Of a stretch of DNA of 7,332 bases, positions 6,101-7,332 are shown one piece after another. The position numbers and the translations under genes were made by a program. Every line of letters begins with the position of its first letter. Positions within the stretch are counted from its first letter, which is position 1. The notes under the pieces are model-generated. The model did no database searches, had not been told where the DNA came from, and saw only the letters and a program-made list of their open reading frames with translations. Source of the stretch: Muribaculaceae bacterium (lineage in GTDB: Bacteria; Pseudomonadota; Alphaproteobacteria; Rs-D84); assembly GCA_023665245.1 (NCBI GenBank), contig JAMPEH010000114.1, positions 1 through 7,332 of the forward strand, written 5' to 3'.

Positions 6101-7331
6101 CCATGGGCCGGATGGTGAACGGGAACTCACGGTTAAGGAAGGCCACGCCGTTCTGGGTAACGACGCCGTCCTTGGTGGAGGAAATGCGGATGGTGTAGTG
6201 GGTCTCCGCGTCGTCCTTGGTGGAGGTGGTGAAGCCGGTGGACAGCGGGTTGGCGTCCTGGCGCATCACGATCTGGTGCAGCGCGCCCATGCCGGCGGTG
6301 GCGCTGTCGTACACCACCTGGCCCTTGTCGTTCAGCAGCTCCAGCTTCACGCCGCTGGCGCGGGTGGAGGTGACGTTGAAGTACTGCGCCACGCTGTTGG
6401 ACTTGTAATCGAACACGCTATAGGCGTTGTTCTCGTCCCGGAGCAGCTCCTCCTGCTTCTCGTTGGCGCCGATGCGGGTGTAGAACACCTTCACATCCAG
6501 CTCCATGACGGTGGGCACGATGTATACCGTATGGGTCAGGGTGTGCTTGTTATACTCCTTCGCCAGCTCCTCGTCGGTGACGGTGGGATCCGCGGCCATC
6601 TCCTGAATGCGCATCTGGCCGTAGGCGGACAGGACGGAGATGTCCATCTTGAAGCCCTTGGTGTCGCTGCCCTGGGAAATGGTCACATAGTTGTCCAGCG
6701 CCTTGGAGAAGGTGCGGCTGGTGGTGACCTCGCCGTTCACGCCGGTCTTGTAGCTGGGATCGCTGCCGATGACCTTGGCCTGGGCGTCCTTATAGCCCAG
6801 CGTGATGTCAAACACGGCCGTGGTCACGCTGTCGCTGTCGGGAATGTAGGTTAGGAACTGGCCGTTGGCGGGCATGTTGTAGACCGCCTTGTGCTCCGCG
6901 TCCTTGTCGCCCTTGTTGGTGGTGATGCTCTTGATGCTCCGGTCGGTGGAGACCTTCTTCACCACCAGGGTCACCGGGATCTGCTGCAGGATCTCCTTGC
7001 CCGCCTCGTCATACTTGCCGCTGGGCACGTAGAGGTAGATGTCCAGGGTCTCCTCCACCTTAGCGGTGTCCAGCTTGATGCCCTTGCGGGCGTTATAGAG
7101 GCCGTAGTTGGGCGAGTTGGGATCGTCGTCCTTCTCGTAGCCCAAGCCCTCATAGTAGCTGGCGTTGTGCTGGGCGGGGTTGGCGATGGTGCTGGCATCG
7201 GTCTCCGCGAACAGGATGTACTTGGTGACAGGCATCTCCGGCGTCAGGGTCAGCTTCAGGGTCTCCTGATCGCTGGGCACGGTGATGGTGAAGCTCTGGG
7301 TGGCGCCGCTGGCGGTCTTAGTGGCCTCCAC
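3..7331 (-). CDS. Giant multi-domain surface protein with cadherin-like beta-sandwich modules, internal fragment
   Basis: One minus-strand frame is open across the entire window, 2443 codons, with neither start nor stop, so both ends are missing. Residue n ends at plus-strand base 7332-3n. The translation is all-beta, Thr/Val/Asn/Asp-rich, with no cysteine seen, as expected for an exported Gram-positive protein. Diverged modules end in strands such as YTVHILR (about 1979), YDLYILR (1376), YLQVFR (2116) and YLRVYR (2376), followed by starts such as LAELKVNG and LRRIQVVG. This resembles the cadherin-like beta-sandwich family (PF12733 type), known from large secreted clostridial proteins. No enzyme motif, membrane segment, LPxTG or S-layer homology motif is visible here; export and anchoring parts should lie beyond the window. 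A structural, adhesive or cell-surface role is inferred. Real coding is supported by domain-like strand patterns, sensible amino-acid composition and C/G-ending codons. Function and partner are unknown. The module family is fairly secure; the exact role is not. Confidence 0.93.
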   Translation of the reverse strand, partial: MEATKTASGATQSFTITVPSDQETLKLTLTPEMPVTKYILFAETDASTIANPAQHNASYYEGLGYEKDDDPNSPNYGLYNARKGIKLDTAKVEETLDIYLYVPSGKYDEAGKEILQQIPVTLVVKKVSTDRSIKSITTNKGDKDAEHKAVYNMPANGQFLTYIPDSDSVTTAVFDITLGYKDAQAKVIGSDPSYKTGVNGEVTTSRTFSKALDNYVTISQGSDTKGFKMDISVLSAYGQMRIQEMAADPTVTDEELAKEYNKHTLTHTVYIVPTVMELDVKVFYTRIGANEKQEELLRDENNAYSVFDYKSNSVAQYFNVTSTRASGVKLELLNDKGQVVYDSATAGMGALHQIVMRQDANPLSTGFTTSTKDDAETHYTIRISSTKDGVVTQNGVAFLNREFPFTIRPMGEDTDVTVEVAYESNGQTIRKLATRTGNTFSTSIGLETTAVTITITGTSVYARPALDMLGLDNTHGGEKGQEKENGLLTLYGYPTLEGTTGADAQWSNMWAMAETNNSNVFQTSLVNMTESWGEAKTVQMRVQVQAQAGNKAMDGGTYGYNLNLNRLSDKTGLHVVNDDKRVTDPDYYEARNESTETENILVLYLDAYTPATTTTGAKGDRRVDNAILTPDPGASMKIVKANGQAVGNGFSSTLLLGAKNGPLDRGTYYVTVEAADGEHTAQYTLIVKDKGYGTTTGFVVDEDRLGHFNIFHDSLDSLTDDGKSLLEVVDGVEVIRATNKEWPYIGRIAPDAETLKFDPVDRNSVIQKIVRYSDSGFNNPIQTIVNADLVPDSGLLYGKYEAIQGENGKYWYGAAVITDGLKGENDLYYSVTIRSQATDNPVTATYYLRLERETVTVAMDSVSAKAGNTVSNGIKSADGKQFNLNVVEPKMELTMVATNTDPKDLTKVKITGFAANEASLTGSMNKGEYVHSYVRSYTNEAAEGQHATVYMQVTDTGFWREETVNGQTRILTPNARGTFTADIFRSNHDTDVDVVWLVSPNDPDWKIAAIRRANNPTVFDVAAPDEMKGELSFIKDGKVNVQVDASRSNPYATIMEVNPAGTAQEIGTHTSKRTAIYNQSAEGTGILDSIGEYNLTSKPLTTAKNQDGVDFNFYVVSSSAVREQWYTVHIYKNDKDATGTQIYLNGTKAVFTDSEETAGNPEYVVKAGDRTPATIAVKGKNAMEMIVLRNGDGQIVNAALESANFQDLPITKLGRNVYTVTTLSPKAYLALRELGKGDVSTRLAAMMADGTLAQWLKDTPLDQQESYDLVLDYYADTDTGISGIAVAADNIGAVSYINAQLVELGEGRSAYLVRLPDKTNNARIRVERNNTQQQVAVTLPNGDVRELSELVTTIPDGINHFTVTITAVDGVNTASYDLYILRATAALAELKVNGQVLKSSRGSYEYTVPAGTQRIRIEATASSDLAMVSIGASGEKHFVTDWAELELTLSVNKPTQTIPVYVYTFNGTGQPYSTASMVVTNLVVRRDNGKYRPTQVLFTPAGSVNGTSVSLESSYGRYATALTGGATAATLTVVTASADHEVVLHDFKTGKDVDPDPVKSKVNMDVTGKVAVSRTYVWNLSNLTAGQMYNISVVNNMDSGVYTSYPLILTSHSGDATLAAVQVNRGLGDAQKTTDISSTMTFEVDRRASQVTLTLTATDADALVSAMNGTYSGVGRLEITVPLTGEQVDVPVSILSSNGQVGGDYTVTLTKTSTSGSLQKVVLDGKTLSGNGDMYAANYTAEGNLSLKLNASESGVITLWQGSTQIAAASAPLGEWNGTVNAAGLRSSYTIKVNGEYAATLFLQLADYATGVKGLQVAYGDQAVAKRDNLDKTNGAATGNKNTNWQSLKPSTVYDPAGNAFTVYELKVGSDDNWVELELTALNSTAKMGLGHTYQKGLRDEGNYAVAVNGASGQSIFTRNGNGISVDGTGRFSLNLDELLWLDMKLGNKAVDVYNDASMKEAYVDLTVTDAVTGVSRIYTVHILRVNDDASLRRIQVVGDEETVATGHLYDNVETGEPERLGDLEVIKDVDASTELVDVYRISIDDTNTKIDLSVRATDDAAMVTLSEPDGKADDPAEGDASSVTHRNVPVTEEMTQFEIKVRSEDGNPGSYKTSYLQVFRTNSNAELKDVILTYPYDAKTNLNVHGILKDDPDAATGKPVYEFVVSSKMNDKKELNIANATLTAIAKYQGAQVQFTQINAKPSLGQDVVNGQTIGDSNIYHNEYQVTVTSSNGKKSQDYLLRFTVVDLELDTLNVGVTSTNVIDALPTYYVETINGVETIIYYAVVPENTEYVSLEVQTSNNHNLYKQEDKTKASTLAVSELDSTVTAPTINSGSRVYRKTQKLSEEERSQFQIKVANHAVPGDPTTPQLVNTKYLRVYRSNSNTRPQKVIVYYEERPTGKIIAVEAILDEADMTYRAYVPDYVELTDIELIGPSDLSYLKL
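189..599 (-). repeat. Beta-sandwich module ending in YLRVYR, residues 2245-2381
   Basis: The unit opens with LELDTLNVGVTSTNV and has a second strand IIYYAVVPENTEYVSLEVQT. It closes with EERSQFQIKVANHAVPGDPT and then YLRVYR. It carries a small internal duplication, VETING followed by VETI, encoded near 488-519. The last 40 residues resemble those of the module two units before it. Confidence 0.6.
488..519 (-). repeat. Short in-frame direct repeat encoding VETING / VETI
   Basis: The 14-base sequence tgatggtctccacg occurs at 488-501 and again at 506-519, offset by exactly 18 bases, i.e. six codons. In the protein it gives VETING followed by VETI, flanked by Tyr pairs. It looks like a small in-frame duplication in a beta-hairpin, perhaps by replication slippage. 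Confidence 0.7.
600..968 (-). repeat. Beta-sandwich module ending in YLLRF, residues 2122-2244
   Basis: The unit starts at the junction TNSNAELKDVILTYPYD, has strands PVYEFVVSSKMNDKKELNIA and ATLTAIAKYQGAQVQFTQIN, and closes with EYQVTVTSSNGKKSQDYLLR followed by Phe. The length of 123 residues and the strand order fit the family. Confidence 0.6.
969..1370 (-). repeat. Beta-sandwich module ending in YLQVFR, residues 1988-2121
   Basis: The unit opens with ASLRRIQVVGDEETVATG, continues with VDVYRISIDDTNTKIDLSVR and ATDDAAMVTLSEPDG, and closes with EEMTQFEIKVRSEDGNPGSY and then the YLQVFR strand. The ending resembles that of the module two units later (EERSQFQIKV, then YLRVYR), which indicates an internal duplication. 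The loop KADDPAEGD is strongly acidic. The three-residue gap to the previous unit is linker. Confidence 0.65.
1377..1907 (-). repeat. Extended beta-sandwich module ending in YTVHILR, residues 1809-1985
   Basis: The unit opens with VKGLQVAYGDQAVAKRDN and contains the strands AFTVYELKVGSDDNWVELEL and TALNS. It ends with AYVDLTVTDAVTGVSRIYTV and then HILR, a textbook family ending. At about 177 residues it carries an extra 60-70 residues, including an Asn/Gly-rich loop (FTRNGNGISVDGTG) and the Leu/Asp-rich stretch LNLDELLWLDMKLGN. Confidence 0.55.
1908..2195 (-). repeat. Beta-sandwich module, residues 1713-1808
   Basis: The unit opens with SLQKVVLDGKTLSGNG, a restart strand resembling LAELKVNG in the canonical unit. 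It continues with NYTAEGNLSLKLNASESG and ends with SYTIKVNGEYAATLFLQLAD followed by Tyr. At about 96 residues it is the most compact unit. The ending lacks the usual Arg. Confidence 0.55.
2196..2501 (-). repeat. Beta-sandwich module ending in YTVTLTKT, residues 1611-1712
   Basis: The unit opens with ATLAAVQVNRG and has central strands MTFEVDRRASQVTLTLTATD and RLEITVPLTGEQVDVPVSIL. It closes with NGQVGGDYTVTLTKT. The 102-residue length and strand order agree with a single cadherin-like module. Confidence 0.6.
2502..2873 (-). repeat. Beta-sandwich module ending in YPLILT, residues 1487-1610
   Basis: The unit begins after the RRDNGKY junction and contains strands TQVLFTPAGSVNGTSVSL and AATLTVVTASADHEVVLHDF. 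It ends with MYNISVVNNMDSGVYTSYPL and then ILT. The Asp/Pro loop VDPDPVKSK lies in the middle. The ending fits the family, while the first strand is less typical than in the preceding unit. Confidence 0.55.
2874..3185 (-). repeat. Most canonical cadherin-like beta-sandwich module, residues 1383-1486
   Basis: Strands fall in the order known for PF12733-type domains. First is LAELKVNGQVLKSSRGSYEY, then TVPAGTQRIRIEATASSDLA. Next come a turn with MVSIGASGEK, the strand WAELELTLSVNKPTQTIPVY and the closing SMVVTNLVVRR. The length of about 104 residues agrees with one domain. The 'L-x-x-L-x-V-N-G' opening and 'Y-x-Y-T-V-P' second strand are the clearest diagnostic features in the window, and this unit anchors the family assignment for the whole protein. 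Confidence 0.75.
3186..3932 (-). repeat. Module pair with helical insert, ending in YDLYILR, residues 1134-1382
   Basis: The region starts with the strand TQIYLNGTKAVF. It runs through PEYVVKAGDRTPATIAVKGK, a family-like second and third strand pattern. It ends with GINHFTVTITAVDGVNTASY and then DLYILR, one of the most typical PF12733-type endings in the window (G-x-N-x-F-x-V-x-I-x-A-x-D-G, then Y-x-L-x-I-x-R). The middle, residues 1224-1268, is helical in character and listed separately, so this is probably two beta units separated by, or interrupted by, a helical element. Confidence 0.55.
3528..3662 (-). other. Predicted alpha-helical insert within beta modules, residues 1224-1268
   Basis: The segment runs from SPKAYLALRELGKGDVSTRL through AAMMADGTLAQWLKDTPLDQ to QESYD. 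It is rich in Ala, Leu, Arg, Lys and Glu and poor in the Thr/Val alternation seen elsewhere, which suggests two or three short helices. It follows the strand NVYTVTTL. Beta character resumes with LVLDYYADTDTG and ISGIAVAAD. It could be a small independent helical domain or a long loop insertion. The assignment comes from composition alone. Confidence 0.5.
3933..4772 (-). repeat. Long beta-rich stretch, probably two modules, ending in YTVHIYKN, residues 854-1133
   Basis: The 280 residues are too long for one canonical unit. The terminal strand FNFYVVSSSAVREQWYTVHI, followed by YKN, is a clear module end. An internal boundary probably lies near residues 1020-1040, around DIFRSNHDTDVDVVWLVSP, but I cannot place it firmly. 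Strands such as LNVVEPKMELTMVATNTDP and KVNVQVDASRS follow the beta-sandwich pattern. No catalytic or ligand motif was recognised. Confidence 0.45.
4773..5261 (-). repeat. Beta-rich module ending in YYLRLERE, residues 691-853
   Basis: This module follows directly on the previous one and ends with DLYYSVTIRSQATDNPVTAT and then YYLRLERE, again the penultimate-strand, loop, terminal-strand pattern of the family. At about 163 residues it is longer than a single canonical module. It may hold an insertion around the Asp/Ser-rich stretch HDSLDSLTDDGKSLLEVVDG or represent one and a half units. Confidence 0.5.
5262..5543 (-). repeat. Cadherin-like beta-sandwich module, residues 597-690
   Basis: The module opens with the strand ENILVLYLDAY and contains the strand ASMKIVKANGQ. 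It closes with the family-like ending GTYYVTVEAADGEHTAQYTL and then IVKD. The ending 'x-V-x-V-x-A-x-D-G-x-x-x-x-x-Y-T-L-x-V' matches the last two strands known for PF12733-type domains. The length of about 94 residues also fits. A Thr-rich loop (TTTTG) lies in the middle. The end is well supported and the start is approximate. Confidence 0.6.
5544..7331 (-). other. N-terminal part of fragment: diverged beta-rich modules, residues 1-596
   Basis: This stretch has alternating hydrophobic beta-strands but no clean repeat that I can align by eye. Possible module ends are the strand IPVTLVVKK at residues 118-126, followed by the restart SIKSITTNKG, and HTVYIVPTV at about 268-276. A further strand with the HYTIRISST pattern lies near residue 390. 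Residues 500-535 hold an unusual tryptophan cluster (Trp506, Trp510 and a later SWGE) together with Asn/Gln-rich sequence. The Asp-rich loop DDDPNSPNYG begins at residue 68. The region reads as surface-protein beta-sandwich material, but the boundaries are tentative and some parts may belong to another fold. Confidence 0.5.
6528..6623 (-). other. Predicted helical insert in the N-terminal beta region, residues 237-268
   Basis: Between two beta-like stretches lies a charged segment with helix-favouring composition, including MRIQEMAADPTVTDEELAKE and then YNKHTLTH. It sits just before the strand HTVYIVPTV. It could be a helical excursion in a loop of a beta-sandwich or a small linker subdomain. 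The helix assignment is judged from composition only. Confidence 0.4.
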
Positions 7332-7332
7332 G

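Noticed and set aside
252..6854. A 2200-residue plus-strand open frame starting at GTG 252
   Set aside because: Its codons are the exact reverse complement of the minus-strand gene's codons. The product is a Gly/Val/His/Leu/Gln-rich string with no domain pattern, and the frame is already open upstream of 252 to the window edge with no start signal. The minus frame gives recognisable beta-sandwich modules.
6971..7198. A 75-residue minus-strand open frame rich in Thr, Pro, Ser and Arg
   Set aside because: Out-of-frame reading of the main gene; the Thr/Pro/Arg composition is typical of frame-shifted GC-rich sequence.
1..7332. A multigene defence, biosynthetic or mobile system
   Set aside because: The window is filled by one gene; there are no additional genes, RNA genes, inverted repeats or array-like spacers to form a system.

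Overview
The whole 7332-base window lies inside one protein-coding gene on the minus strand. Translated from the right edge (7331) to the left edge (3), a single frame stays open for 2443 codons with no stop. Neither the true start nor the true stop is in the window, so this is an internal fragment (roughly 260 kDa) of a still larger protein. There are no intergenic gaps, RNA genes, promoters, terminators, CRISPR arrays or mobile elements that I can support.

The protein is almost entirely beta-strand in character. It is rich in Thr, Val, Asn, Asp, Lys and Gly, and I saw no cysteine in the reading. It is built from about a dozen strongly diverged modules. Most end in a Tyr-x-hydrophobic-x-hydrophobic strand, often followed by Arg, and then restart with a Leu-x-x-[Leu/Ile/Val]-x-Val strand. 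This is the signature of the cadherin-like beta-sandwich family (Pfam PF12733 type) common in giant surface proteins of Clostridia. Layout in protein order: residues 1-596 (7331 to 5544), poorly resolved modules with a short helical insert; 597-1382 (5543 to 3186), modules of mixed length with a second helical insert; 1383-1808 (3185 to 1908), four compact modules of about 100-125 residues, including the most canonical one; 1809-2443 (1907 to 3), longer modules, two of them joined by a shared Asn-Ser-Asn junction. The likely role is a secreted or cell-surface structural or adhesive protein. The anchoring and export signals would lie outside the window.

High GC (about 60 percent, judged by eye), strong preference for C/G-ending codons and this domain type suggest a GC-rich gut Firmicute, such as an Oscillospiraceae relative of Flavonifractor or Pseudoflavonifractor. 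That is inference, not proof. The main annotation trap is the plus strand. An antisense frame with codon boundaries locked to the real gene is open from base 3 to 6854 and looks like a 2200-residue protein. It exists because the real gene almost never uses TTA, CTA or TCA. I see no multigene system here; the interest is in the giant modular protein and the antisense open frame.
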